Of a stretch of 64,000 bases of DNA, positions 47,468 through 58,061 are shown one piece after another. Below the pieces are notes generated by a model that saw only the letters and a program-made list of their open reading frames with translations, made no database searches and was not told where the DNA came from. This DNA is from [Phialemoniopsis] sp. UDSM-2020 (lineage: Eukaryota > Ascomycota > Sordariomycetes > Thyridiales > Thyridiaceae). The stretch spans positions 2,604,001-2,668,000 of the forward strand of contig JAEILZ010000005.1 in the NCBI GenBank assembly GCA_018873225.1. Direction: 5' to 3'. A program made the position numbers and the translations under genes. Positions within the stretch are counted from its first letter, which is position 1. Every line of letters starts with the position of its first letter.

Positions 47468-49135
47468 ATGGCTGGCGTGGCAACAGATGCCTCCCGGATG
47501 GGAATCACTCTTCAGGGCTACAACCAAGTCATCGCGCTGTCTCAGGCGAATATCAATGAGACTCTTCGTCGACATTTCTCCGTTCTCGACGCTGAGGATA
47601 AGCTGAAGGAGTCCATATTCAAGGGCCCAACTGGCTTGATAAGTACCAAGATACTTACTCCAAAAATTGAACTCATTGACAAGGAAGATGGAGATCGCGC
47701 CCTCTATGTTGTACGCCTTGGCGAGGGTTCATTCAAAGGCTTCACTATGATAAACGACGATTTCGTGCCCATCAAATGTCCTACAAACGGCTGGGAGCTG
47801 GCTTTTGATGTCGACTTTGCTTTCAAGCCTGCTGTGAAACTACCCAAGGACGTCCAACAGCAAATTCCTCTCCCTGGAGGTTACTCGGTCGAGCAACTCA
47901 TGATCAACTTCGGCGATGCGACTCGGATCTTCCAGCTCAACCTTGCTCGGTCCAAATTTCCCGTGAGCGACGAAAAGAAGGACGAAATAGATGCTTCGAT
48001 CCTGAGGACTGCCGCAAAGGGGTTCGCAGAAACCTATCTGGATCAGCTCAAGGCCACAGACAGTCACTGCATCCTCGGATATGCTATCAAGTTGGACGAG
48101 AAGCCGAAGGACCTCGAGGCAACCTTCGTTCCTACTGCGTGCAAAGTGCAAATCGTTGGGCATCGTGTCGGGGGTGATGCAGCGTCCTTCAGATCAGACA
48201 ACCCTTACAATGCGTTTTGCTTCACCGAGATGACGGACAAGCGCACAATGCCAAGCACGGAACTCAAGTACTCGGGCAACTGGTTCTACGAGTCAATTGG
48301 AGGGACCATGGCCATATCTCGATCGACTTTCTGGGATTTGTTCATGGTCCCCAAGATCGAGAACGCGCACGTCAAAGCAGTGGATTCTTCGCACAGCATT
48401 GTCAACGCATTGGCCGGTCCCGATTTCAAGAGGAGTTGGCAGCTCGACAACTCCGAGCCCACGCGGGCCGAGAAATGCGCGAAGCCCTCGGGCCTACCAG
48501 CGCTCGCCTACGGAGCCATGTACAAGTCTTCCAACATGGAGCATTGGAACAAGAATGCTTCCAAGGTGGTCAACTTCTTCTTCAAACCGCGCTGCACCAT
48601 CAGCACAACCGCGGAACCCACCAAGCGAAAAGGCGAGATTGTCTTCACTCAGGAAGTTGATGTAAGCTGGGAGCAGGGTGCCAAGCTGTTGGACGGCTTT
48701 GATTTTGTGGCCCGGTCTTTCAACGTGAACTTCTCGGGCAGCATCGGCCTGACCATCAAGACAACGATCACTTTCAAGGCCGTCACAAGCACCGGTGACC
48801 TACAAGTCGAGTCGAAGAGTGACACTACTCGCGAAAGGTACGATGAGCCCAACTTTCGCATTAGCGGCGTCAGCAGCAGTCTTTTGCCGGACGACTTCCA
48901 GAAGGAGATGAACAAGTTCGGCGAGGAGGCTTTTTCATATTACAGGCAAGCGAAGGAGCTGCTGAATACATGGGTGCAGAGCAGGCACGAGGTGTTCAAG
49001 GACATTGCGAAGGACCTCCAAAAGGATTTGAACAACTCGAACAAGTTTGTATTCCCGGGCAATGGGACGTTTGATATGAAGGATCCTATATTCAGTGACG
49101 AGGGAAACCTGATGGTTGGCCTTAGCTACCGGTAA
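47468..49135 (+). CDS. P47/TULIP-like protein, putative lipid binding
   Basis: A single exon of 1,668 nt encodes 555 residues. There is no signal peptide or membrane segment. The N-terminus (GYNQVIALSQANINETLRRH, residues 17-36) fits the opening helix of P47/OrfX2-type TULIP proteins, which start with a Val-Asn-x-x-Leu-like pattern. The rest alternates long amphipathic beta-strands, for example GWELAFDVDFAFKP and SGSIGLTIKTTITFKAV. A C-terminal helix is followed by a closing FPGNGTFDMKDPIFSDEG block. TULIP proteins enclose a hydrophobic lipid-binding tube; bacterial P47 genes occur next to neurotoxin genes in clostridia and in insect-active bacteria. No introns, unlike most neighbours. The match is from pattern, not from a search, so fold assignment is moderate and function is unproven. 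Confidence 0.7.
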   Translation: MAGVATDASRMGITLQGYNQVIALSQANINETLRRHFSVLDAEDKLKESIFKGPTGLISTKILTPKIELIDKEDGDRALYVVRLGEGSFKGFTMINDDFVPIKCPTNGWELAFDVDFAFKPAVKLPKDVQQQIPLPGGYSVEQLMINFGDATRIFQLNLARSKFPVSDEKKDEIDASILRTAAKGFAETYLDQLKATDSHCILGYAIKLDEKPKDLEATFVPTACKVQIVGHRVGGDAASFRSDNPYNAFCFTEMTDKRTMPSTELKYSGNWFYESIGGTMAISRSTFWDLFMVPKIENAHVKAVDSSHSIVNALAGPDFKRSWQLDNSEPTRAEKCAKPSGLPALAYGAMYKSSNMEHWNKNASKVVNFFFKPRCTISTTAEPTKRKGEIVFTQEVDVSWEQGAKLLDGFDFVARSFNVNFSGSIGLTIKTTITFKAVTSTGDLQVESKSDTTRERYDEPNFRISGVSSSLLPDDFQKEMNKFGEEAFSYYRQAKELLNTWVQSRHEVFKDIAKDLQKDLNNSNKFVFPGNGTFDMKDPIFSDEGNLMVGLSYR

Positions 49136-50280
49136 AGGATAGCGAAAAGTACCTAGAGCCTACGTGGTGGAGATTGAAGCCCTTAGATCTACCGGCACTT
49201 ATAATAACACACGGCAGTATCCAAGACCATCGTTAATGGGTCGGCGTGTGCTGTAAACAGTCTTGATGACAAACGCTTGGTTGAACCGCTGAAATGGTCT
49301 GAGATGCGATGTAACGCGAGACCAATCCGGCCAGTTCCGGAGTCTTCACATGAATTTGATAGGGAAGGTCATGAACCGAGCAGGTTCGAGATAGACGCTG
49401 ATCATCGAGGGCCTGCTCCGAGAAGCACAGTGGATAAGCTTTTATTGCAAGCTTGAGTTGCGTCAGTCCGTACCCGGCTTCCGTGCCGCGTCAGATTCTT
49501 CAACGCCGGCGTGCCGTTTTGTTCCGGGGATGCACAACATCGAACCGCGACCCCAGAGGTGATCCCGTATCGCGGATTCATGCTCAACCTCTTGGAAGCG
49601 GATATGCTCCAGTCCTAATCTGGCACATACCCACGTTGGCGACAGGATGCATCGACAATCTCATTGCTAAGATATCTAAGCGTCCGTTAGTGGGACGGCG
49701 ACGAGGATGAACGGTTGGGACCGGGAGCGGACAGGGGGGTCTTGATGATCGGCTATTGGCGTGATAAGAGACGGCGGCGGCGACAGGAGGCTAGATCGAT
49801 TGACTTCCCCACCATGATCTTCACATGCTTTTTCCAACGAGATGGCGACTCCCTTGAAAGACCCTTTGATTATTTTGACTCAAGTTCAAATTCCAGCCTC
49901 GAAACTTTCGTGGCTGCTTTCTCGACTCTGGAAGGAGGCTGCTGCTTCCCGTTCTTTTCCCTCCGCTCGTCTTGCCCATTACTTCTGCACACTGTCCGCG
50001 ACAGCCTTTTAGACTTGGGGTCGATTTTTCACTATACTGTACAGATGAAGTGATCCATCTTGGTTTCTTCACTAACATTTCCTATCTCATTCCTCATACT
50101 CAATGCGGCATTCTTAACGCCAGAAACCATCTCTTCTCTATCAACTTCACACAGCGTGCTACGACCTCGGTCATTTATAATACACACCTAGATCTCAGTT
50201 CACAGATTCCTGAAAGGCAAGGGAGCCCACCGTTTGACAGACACCCTTTCCAGGTCTCACCTACAACCGGGGTTCGCAAC
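49136..50280. other. Intergenic and probable long leader
   Basis: 1.15 kb. The 3' part (about 49800-50280) is pyrimidine-rich and open in frame with the next gene from 49972. It looks like leader rather than protein. No other gene seen. Confidence 0.5.
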
Positions 50281-51409
50281 ATGGCTCTCCCGTCTGGAAT
50301 GCCGTCGATAGAGCGGGATCTTGGATACCACTTCCCGACCGCGTCAACAGATACAATGGCTCACGGCACCCCTTCATTGCTTACCGCAGCCTTGCCCTCT
50401 TCAATCCAGTCTCGGCTACCATTCATATCTTCCATCCGGAAGACTGTCGCCTCGCAGATCACTTCCTGGCGTTTCGAAGGCTCGACTGCTCGCTGTAGCC
50501 AAGCGACAACTCTCGAAGTAGAAGAGACCATTGCCGCCCAGACACAGAACGGCAATCGAAGAAGCGCGCGACCGTACACACCGCCCAGTAGCATTGACGA
50601 GTACGAACCCGAGTCGCGTTCACCAAGCCCATTAGAAGAGATGATGCGCCAGGACCCCAGGCAATTCAAGCGCCGGTCGCTAGAGTACCCCTGCAGAGGT
50701 TACGGTGGTAACGGGGGCGGTAGCGGTGCCGCGGGAGGTGTGTCTATGAAGTCTGCCTCGGGCGTCGACTGGAAGTATGGGAGCCATGGTCAGTCTTGCC
50801 AATATGAATACCCTAGCTGTCCCTCCTCGGCTGCTAACCCAGATCACAGGACTCAAGTTTCTCGAAGTGGCGGTCGCAGAGGCTGCGCTCAAGGACACGG
50901 CATATGACTCCGATGCCAATTTTGAGCGTCAGGCCTATATCGACGGCGTTATCTACGCCCTGAGAGGGCTGCCGCCAGACCTTGATGATGCCGAGATCCT
51001 AGCCTTACGGCGGTCTTCTCCAAACCAGGTCAAACTGTTGGGAGCGGGAGCCCCTGTTTCTGCAAATCGAGGCAATGACAAGCGACCCTTGGCGCAAAGA
51101 CTGACGCAGTGGCTCGTCATGAGATTTTTTATTCTGCTTTCCTACGTGGTGCCCACGATAGCCTTCCTCTTGGACATCTTTGTCCAGCTGGACCGGAGGT
51201 TCAAGATCCCCGAGACTGTTGTTACGTGCTCGATCTGGCTTGCCGGAAAGGTCCACCGTCGCACCGTAGGGGCTTACCTGGCATTCTGTAGCATCGATGA
51301 CGGTAGAGTCGGGCAGGCCATGGGTGACGGCGCTGCTTATCTCGTCGATAGCGTTACGCGCGGAGTTCGCGACGGCATCTCGGAGGGCATTGGCGTTCTC
51401 AAGAACTAG
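50281..51409 (+). CDS. Hypothetical membrane protein, 355 residues
   Basis: Exons 50281-50788 and 50850-51409, joined by a 61-nt intron with a GTCAGT donor and a CTAAC branch site. The first 160 residues are low-complexity, with a Gly/Ser patch (YGGNGGGSGAAGG). A helical segment follows from about residue 170 (GLKFLEVAVAEAALKDTAYD) with ALRGLPPDLDDAEILAL. One strong membrane helix lies at about 261-282 (RFFILLSYVVPTIAFLLDIF). The tail after it has basic and small-residue helices and ends GVLKN. I do not recognise the family; it looks like a fungus-specific conserved protein. The start at 50281 is the most plausible, but the frame is open further upstream. Confidence 0.75.
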
Positions 51410-52283
51410 ACCATGGGTGTGTCTTTTCTAATAATGATAATGACTTGTTCTTCGTATATAGAGCGGGTAGGATACTGGCGTATCTGAGGGCAATTGCTTT
51501 CCCAGCGCAATAGATCATCTGAATTCAACAGCGGCCTCGAGGGTTTCTGGCCGAGACCAACCTGCCAATTCTAGTAATGATGAAGGTTGAATCTTCCTTT
51601 CTAGATAAGAAGAAGGTCCTTGGTTTCACTTGATACGGAGTACAAGGTGCATGTCACTCAGGATCGAGATAATCGGGTTGTTAGATGAGAAGGACGAAGT
51701 GGCTGGCTGGCACGTCGGCTAGCTTAGTCTTGGTGGGCGGGCGAACCCCTGGAGCCGCAAGGAGTAGGCGGAGCCCGTTGGCCGTGGGGCCGCTGTAATC
51801 AAAGTACTGTTGCTGTCGAGCCAAGCCTTAGTTAATGAAAATGTACCCATTCTTTCAGCGAGGATTACGTTGTCTTCTCAGTTCCGTCTCCCCCTTCCAT
51901 GCCAACCAACACACAAACGACGACAAGGCCTCTCCGCCGAGTGTAGTATTTTCTGCAGCTGTCACAAGGCTTGTCCCTTTGACTACCAATCTCCGCTCCT
52001 ATCGCAATTCGTCCGCATTGATTCATCGATCCATTGCGCTTTGTATTCGACATCTTCCCCAGATTTCACAGGGGAGCGTCGGCAGGTAGCAGCTTATCGC
52101 TTTCCTGACTAGCCTCGCACCATTGACGCAATCGGCCACCACCAGATACGGCGACCGTTGCCAACCTCGAACTCGACGGCCTCAGTAACACTCTGCAAGC
52201 TCCGGGTGACAGATGCAGCTCTAGACTCGATCTGATGCTTACAAGGAACCTCTGGAGCCGCGGTCCTGCGACGACCATCGCCA
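51410..52283. other. Intergenic between tandem + strand genes
   Basis: 874 bases without a credible gene; a TACGGAGTA motif occurs at 51634-51642. Short open frames upstream of 52284 are probably leader. Confidence 0.5.
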
Positions 52284-54119
52284 ATGTCTTCCTCGACCGC
52301 ACTCGTTCCAGACCCCGACTCCGCCGCCCGCCCGCGTAATCGCCGACTCGTGTCCACCGCGGGCGCTTCATCCTCAGCTTCGGTCTTCTCCAGCGCCAAT
52401 GCGAGCCCGTCGCCCAGTCGGGGCGTGAGCCCTATCCCCTCTGCGCGCATAGGCCGGCCGTTCGCCGCTAATGGGACCGGGACGAGGCAAACAGGCGCCG
52501 TCACTGGCACGGGGAAGGGTACGGGGGCTGGCAAGGGTTTTCTTGACACGAGCTGGTCGCCGAGCTGGGCGTCAGTCTCTGAGTTTGCGTCCTCACTGCT
52601 CGGCGATGCCTACAAGAGCGACAACGAGAGCGCCGGGAGTCGCAGCGGGAGCCAGACGCGGAAACCCATCCGGAGGACGACTGGTACGAAAGCTGGCGGC
52701 ACCTGGGGCCCCGCACCCCCAGACAGGTCACGTCCGCGTGCGGAGGATATCGCTGCTGGGTCATTGGCGGAAAGGGAAGCGGCATTGAAAGCCATTAAGA
52801 CAGCCAGCGTGCTAGAGAGCCATCCTGGGGTCAACGGAGGATTGGATGTCACGGGCAAATTTAAGCGACGATCGTCCGAGGAGGACCTACAAGGGCTGGC
52901 ACAGAAGCAAGAGATTGAGGAACATTTGGTCTACATCCACCACGTCCAGCCGACCGATACTTATGCCGGGATCGTATTGAAGTACAAGTGCCGGGAGGAC
53001 GCGTTCCGGAAGTCGAATGGGCTCTGGTCCCGGGACAACATTCAGGTCAGGAAGTGGCTGGCTCTTCCCGTTGATTCGTGTGAGATCAGGGGCAGACCCA
53101 GCGAGGGCCCTTCATATTACTCCAAGAAAGTCGATTTATTGGCTCCGACGCCAAGTGCCGAAGAGGGTGGTGACGACTTCTTTGGTACCAGTTCGAATGG
53201 GAAGGCAGCTGAGCGCCCAAAGCAGGAAGAGGATGAGCCACCGCCTTGGGTGCACGTGAAATGGGTGACAGTTGATGGGTTTGCTGAGCCTGTTGAGATT
53301 GCCAGAGTCTCTCGGCGATCTTTGGGATTCTTCCCACCGCGGAGGAAAAAGAGTCTACATACTGTCTCAACACTATCGACGCCCCGGCAATCTCTTGATG
53401 TGCCACCGAGCGGCAGTCCCGCTGCTGACCTTGCGGTTGGTAGTCCAGCAAGTACTCGCTCTCGAAGTTTAAGTGGTGCTGGACGGCCGCCTCTTGCCAA
53501 TGCTTACGGGAGTTCAGTTTCAACAATAACAAGAAGCCGTGGAGGGAGTGGTGGAGATGACGTGCGGCCTGTGTGGATGCGACGCCCAGGAGGTGTTGGT
53601 ACAATGGGCAAAGGCGTGCGCATGCCTGGACCTGACAAGGATGCGTTTAACTCCTGGGCCAAGAAGCATTTACCAGGACTCAACATCGAAAACCTTCCCT
53701 CCATGTCAATCATGGGATCTGAGACGGCGCACTTTGGATTTTTGAAGGACGGCTCAGGCATAGTAGAGAGCCCCTTCGGGGATGGTCGTGACGCTTCTAC
53801 CACAGTTCACCAGCAAGGGAATGGCTTGGATAAGGCTGCGGCTGCGGTCGAGACATGGCTGCGCACTGCCTTTGCAAAGAAGCCAGGGACGCCCAGTCTA
53901 GGACCGCGTCGCGCCAGAGTGGACCAGGGTCTCGGCGACCTCATCGAGCTTGAAGATACCAACAGCGACGATGGAAGAGGAGTCGGGACTTTTGACGCTC
54001 CTCAATCCGGGCTGCTCAAGACGCTGTCGCAAACTTCATCTGCAAGGAGCGATGGCGCTTCATCCGCCAGAGGTCGAGCTAGTGTCGTCAACACGTCTAA
54101 GGGAAAGAAGGCTGACTGA
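52284..54119 (+). CDS. Intracellular LysM-domain protein, 611 residues
   Basis: A single exon. There is no signal peptide: the N-terminus (MSSSTALVPDPDSAARP) and the next 200 residues are Ser/Arg/Gly-rich and disordered. One LysM domain lies at about residues 213-260 (YIHHVQPTDTYAGIVLKY, then NGLWSRDNIQVRKWLALPV). The C-terminal half is again Ser/Gly/Pro-rich with short ordered blocks (DAFNSWAKKHLPGLNIENLP). The architecture matches cytosolic eukaryotic LysM proteins (LYSMD type), not secreted chitin-binding effectors. Function is unknown. The ATG at 52284 is used; no upstream alternative is convincing. Confidence 0.85.
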   Translation: MSSSTALVPDPDSAARPRNRRLVSTAGASSSASVFSSANASPSPSRGVSPIPSARIGRPFAANGTGTRQTGAVTGTGKGTGAGKGFLDTSWSPSWASVSEFASSLLGDAYKSDNESAGSRSGSQTRKPIRRTTGTKAGGTWGPAPPDRSRPRAEDIAAGSLAEREAALKAIKTASVLESHPGVNGGLDVTGKFKRRSSEEDLQGLAQKQEIEEHLVYIHHVQPTDTYAGIVLKYKCREDAFRKSNGLWSRDNIQVRKWLALPVDSCEIRGRPSEGPSYYSKKVDLLAPTPSAEEGGDDFFGTSSNGKAAERPKQEEDEPPPWVHVKWVTVDGFAEPVEIARVSRRSLGFFPPRRKKSLHTVSTLSTPRQSLDVPPSGSPAADLAVGSPASTRSRSLSGAGRPPLANAYGSSVSTITRSRGGSGGDDVRPVWMRRPGGVGTMGKGVRMPGPDKDAFNSWAKKHLPGLNIENLPSMSIMGSETAHFGFLKDGSGIVESPFGDGRDASTTVHQQGNGLDKAAAAVETWLRTAFAKKPGTPSLGPRRARVDQGLGDLIELEDTNSDDGRGVGTFDAPQSGLLKTLSQTSSARSDGASSARGRASVVNTSKGKKAD

Positions 54120-54561
54120 GTAGAGTGATTGGGCGGTGGAATTGTTCATATCAGCATTAGAGGCGTTAGGGAGCTTGGCATCTGTCCGTCTTGTATATAC
54201 CTATTTGACAAAGAGGGGGCTTTACCCATAGCAATGCGAGCTCGTAAATAATTATACAGACAATGTTTTCAAAACGGTACTTGTGAATTCCTTATACCAA
54301 ACACACGAAGTACCTTACTATATGGAGTGTGGAATTCACATGCAGCAGTGTTGGGTCTGGATAAGGGTTAGGGTCTCTGATATGCAGGGAAAGTTGATTG
54401 TCGTGGGGATTGTCGCGACACCCACCCCCTTCGTAAGCCGTTCCCAAAGCCATAGCACTGCTCTCGGCACACTTTTCGCATGATGTCACGGGCTTGAGGC
54501 TCCCACGAGACGAATTTACAACTTCACCGCTCCCGTTCAGGGGCGCGCCGAGGATTACGCC
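54120..54561. other. Intergenic before ARV1
   Basis: 442 bases of 3' flank and ARV1 promoter. A single TTAGGG-containing stretch near 54364 is not a telomeric array. No gene seen. Confidence 0.45.
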
Positions 54562-55635
54562 ATGCCGATCTGTATCGAGTGTCGATATCCCGTCAAGACG
54601 CTCTGGACACAGTACTCGGGTGTTGGCGACAAGTCAAGCGGGCATAACATACGGCTGACGGTGTGCAAGAATTGCGGTCGCTTCTGCGACAAATATGTCG
54701 AGCATGACTTTGTCGTGCTGTTTATCGACCTCGTCCTGATCAAGCCACAAGTAAGGACGACAGCAATGCCTCCCAGAAGGTGCTCATGGCGCGGGGACTA
54801 ATTCGCGGTCTTGCTAGGTCTACCGACATCTGTTACACAATACTTTGATGCGCGATGGAGACAAATTTGATGTAGGTCTACATAATGCGATTATTTGTAG
54901 ACCGGGAACCGCAAGCTGACATCTTTAATCCTCTGCAGCCAGCCATTATCCGCCTCGGGATACTGCTCCTTCTCTTCGACGTGTACTTGACCTGGGCCCG
55001 GATCGAGAAGCAGTCTAGTCCAGGTCCTGATATCTCAGATGGTGGCAACTTTGGACGATTTGCCCAGGAACCTATCGTATTTCAGTACATATTCTTTCGT
55101 ACGTCTCCCCTCTCTACGCTTGACTGTGTAGCTCATGGCAATATCTTGCGTTGTCTGACAATCGTTTACAGTAATACTTTGTTCACTCTCCACCCTCGCC
55201 TTCCACCTCGCTATCCGCTTCCTTACCTCGAGTCCTCTATCGCCCCTTGCCTTCTTTGGCATCCTACACACCTATCCGCGCGCCAACTCGGTCTCGACAG
55301 CCCTACTTGTTAGCTCCTCTACAAAGCTGTTCCCGATCCTCATGGTCATATGGGAGTATGACGTCCCCGCCGCGGCGCGATCGCTCGGGTGGGCAGTGGT
55401 CGTCAACAACGTCGAGGCGCTCAAGATCTTGCTCGACTGCGGATATGGCGTTGCCGCCTTGCTGGCCATGGCTGGCGCGCTGAGCCGATGGGCGGTCGGG
55501 AGGGGTGTCCTGTGGTTTGCGGGCCTCGAGGGTGTGGACAGTGTCGCGGGCAGCAGCGTCGCCGAGGACGGCAGGGCGCTCTGGGCAGTCGTGCTCATGG
55601 TGAGGGACTGGTTGGGTCATCTAGCCGTGGGCTAG
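54562..55635 (+). CDS. ARV1: ARV1-family lipid/sterol homeostasis protein
   Basis: Four exons: 54562-54750, 54818-54871, 54939-55098 and 55172-55635, giving 288 residues. The N-terminal Arv1 homology domain has the zinc cysteines in MPICIEC and VCKNCGRFCDKYVEHD, followed by FVVLFIDLVLIKPQVYRHLL. Several membrane helices come next (IIRLGILLLLFDVYL; the LILCSLSTLAFHLAIRFL region; ILMVIWEYDVPAAARSLGW). ARV1 is an ER membrane protein needed for sterol distribution and GPI-anchor synthesis. All introns are short and in clean phase. The C-terminus ends RDWLGHLAVG. It is convergent with the V-ATPase e gene, 295 bases apart. Confidence 0.95.
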
Positions 55636-55930
55636 TTCAAGTATAATAGCAGACGCCATGAATTAACGACACGAGCGTGCATTTTATGACACAATGGAAC
55701 GAGCGACATCTCGGTTGCGATTCGTACATGTCTTTTGTCGAATCATGGCCCTTGATTGACCAGTAGCTTCTAGAATTTGCAATATTTCCCTTCTTGACCC
55801 CTGAACGCCGGCGGATATGTAAATGTGACAATGTTATGATCATACAGCCCTCCCTACGACCTCTCATCTGATACGTCGTCTCGAGTATGTCTCCATCCAC
55901 CCGTAGCAATATTACCCAACATCTCTCTGC

Positions 55931-56304
55931 TCAGTGGTGCATGTACTTTTCTCTCAGGTCGGATCGTCTCGGCGCAATCAACGGGTTCAGCTGTGCGAGG
56001 AAGGTGATTGCCCACATGAGGTAGCAGCATGTAATGGCAAGGATGAGGGACGAACGCCAGAGCCTGAAAGGTAGAGCAGTGTCAGCCTCTTGGCCATGAT
56101 GATGAAGGGGGTAGAGGGGCTCCAGATCACGTACACTTGGTTCGCTCCCTTGGGCGCGAATATCCATGCGGCGGCGCACATGGCGGCAACGACCACGAAG
56201 CCGATGATGACGCTCCAGCTAGATGACGAGGACAAGTCAGCGCGCGTTGTTCACTGTCGGGAGCAAGCAAACAGTCAGTAGGGGCGGGCATACCCGTTCG
56301 CCAT
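55931..56304 (-). CDS. VMA9: V-type H+-ATPase subunit e (Vma9)
   Basis: Three exons on the minus strand: 56304-56294, 56218-56135 and 56063-55931, giving 75 residues. The first exon is 11 nt (MANG, with the glycine codon split). Two membrane helices are present: WSVIIGFVVVAAMCAAAWIF and LILAITCCYLMWAITFLAQL, followed by NPLIAPRRSDLR. This is the normal size and pattern of subunit e in the membrane Vo sector, which acidifies the vacuole. The gene is easily missed because no single exon is long. Confidence 0.95.
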
Positions 56305-56667
56305 CTTGACTCGCTATTGAATTGTTGTGCGAGGTGGTAGTGTAGCTTCGCGGTTGAAGATGCGGTGTTGCAGGCAACAGGGAGCGGAGAGCAATATCAG
56401 TGGTAGTTGGCAATGAAGCTCCCCAGATGTCTTGGCGCCAGCGACACTTCAGCGGCCCGGAGCTACGCTTAGTCATCCATATATATAACTTGTTTGTTTT
56501 ACGCATTTCTTCACAACCCTTGATTTTTGAACTTCCCAAACCAATTGTTGACATGTGACATTGCTTTCTCTTTTTGTTTGTTACATCGTCTTTGCTCATG
56601 TGCAATATAAACAACAGTTATATTCAAATTAAAAGTCGGACACAGTTGCCCATATTCATCACATAGG
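56305..56667. other. Intergenic between tandem minus-strand genes
   Basis: 363 bases holding the 3' flank of the dehydrogenase gene and the VMA9 promoter. AT-rich around 56470-56660. Nothing else seen. Confidence 0.5.
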
Positions 56668-57641
56668 TCAAGCATCATTCTTGTACTTCAGCCCGTTCTC
56701 CAGCCTCACAGCTCCATATACTCCGGCAATGTCACCGCTCTCTCCGACGTGCTCCTTTAACCGCACCAGGTGCGCGTCGCCCGTCTCGACATTGTGCAGC
56801 TTCACACCCGCCGACTCAGCGAGCTTCATTGCGTGCCCCGCGTCCTTGCGCGCCAGATCCACGGCAAACAGCGGTTCCTCACGCTCGTGGTAGTCGCCCT
56901 CTAGCATCCTCTTTGAGTAACCGGAGTAGACACCGCCGAAGAGCGCATCGATCACCTGCTGCAGGTAGTTCGTTCCGAGCCCGGTTTTCTCTGCCAGCAC
57001 GTAGCCCTCGGACAGCTGCTCCACCATGTTGAGGATGAAGGTGTTGCTGATGACCTTGAGCATCGACGCCTTCTGGCACGGCTGGTCCGTCAGGTCGACC
57101 TCGGCGCGCGCCATGACGCCCTTGAAGTAAGGGCGCGCCCGCTCCACAGACGCCGTGGGCCCCGCGAGCAGGGCGATCAGCTGGCCGGCGTCGGCGGCCG
57201 CCGGGGCGCCCATGACGGGCGCGGCCACGAACTCGGCGCCCTGCGCGAGCACGCCCTTGGCCAGCAGCTCGGTCGTGTCCGGGTGGATCGTCGAGCAGTC
57301 GATGAAGAGCTTGCCCTTGACGTCGCCCGCGAGCGCGGCCGCGTGCGTCTCCTGCACGGCGGCGTCGTTGGCGACGCACGTGAAGATGACATCTGCCTTG
57401 GCCACGCCGGCCTCGACGCTGTCGACGACCTCGGTCTTGCCGGCCGGCAGCTTGCTGCTCAGGTCGGTCGCCCTCTGGTTGGACCGGTTGTAGATCATGA
57501 GGGGTTGGTCGAGGTTTCCCTTCTCAACTAGGTTCTTGCACATGCCCTATGTGATTGTGAGATGACTAGCAAAAGTGCAGGACTTAGTAGACTTACACGG
57601 CCCATGTTGCCTAGGCCGATCCAGAACACTCTTGGAGCCAT
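56668..57641 (-). CDS. 3-hydroxyisobutyrate-dehydrogenase-like NAD(P)-dependent enzyme
   Basis: Exons 57641-57597 and 57546-56668 (50-nt intron) encode 307 residues, the usual length. The Rossmann motif is GLGNMGRGM at residues 9-17. The substrate-binding region is FIDCSTIHP (96-104) and APVMGAPAAADAGQL (124-138). Putative catalytic K179 and N183 lie in LKVISNTFI. The C-terminal helical domain ends YKNDA. The beta-hydroxyacid dehydrogenase family includes 3-hydroxyisobutyrate dehydrogenase (valine breakdown), glyoxylate reductases and others; the exact substrate cannot be decided here. There is no obvious mitochondrial presequence (MAPRVFWIGLG), so a cytosolic family member is likely. It is divergent from N-acetylglutamate synthase. 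Confidence 0.9.
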
Positions 57642-58061
57642 CTTGAAAACGAGTTACGACTGGTGATGAGGCAGGTGAATGTAGTGAGACACAGTGGTAA
57701 TTGTATAAATACAATTTTCAATGCCCCGTAGGTCTATCAGAATCAGTCAGGTTGGAAGTTGAAGTGCGGTGTTGAAGTTATATACTTCAATCTTCTGCCG
57801 AAACACATCAACATCATGTCGGCGAACCCCTCACCCACCGGACGCATTCGGAGCAGCATGACGACGGGGAATTGAGACTGGAGCTCAGGGCTCCTCGGGG
57901 CTAAAGTGACGCCCGAATGTGCCTGAGAAGCGCTAAAAATGCGGGTAGCTAGGGTAGCTTGGTCCCCTAACAATAGCATGGGATGTTCCAGCCTATGACG
58001 TGTTAGTGCAGGTTCGACCAGCGGCTTTTATCGGTAAAGCTTATCAGTCATAGCTTCAAGT

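Noticed and set aside
49360..49410. tRNA B-box-like GCAGGTTCGAGAT
   Set aside because: Lacks the CC end of the box, and no A-box or cloverleaf could be formed around it.
54361..54375. GGGTTAGGGT, telomere-like
   Set aside because: Only a single unit and a partial one; no array.
56879..57379. 166-codon minus-strand frame in the dehydrogenase gene
   Set aside because: Arg/Gly-rich out-of-frame shadow of the enzyme on the same strand.
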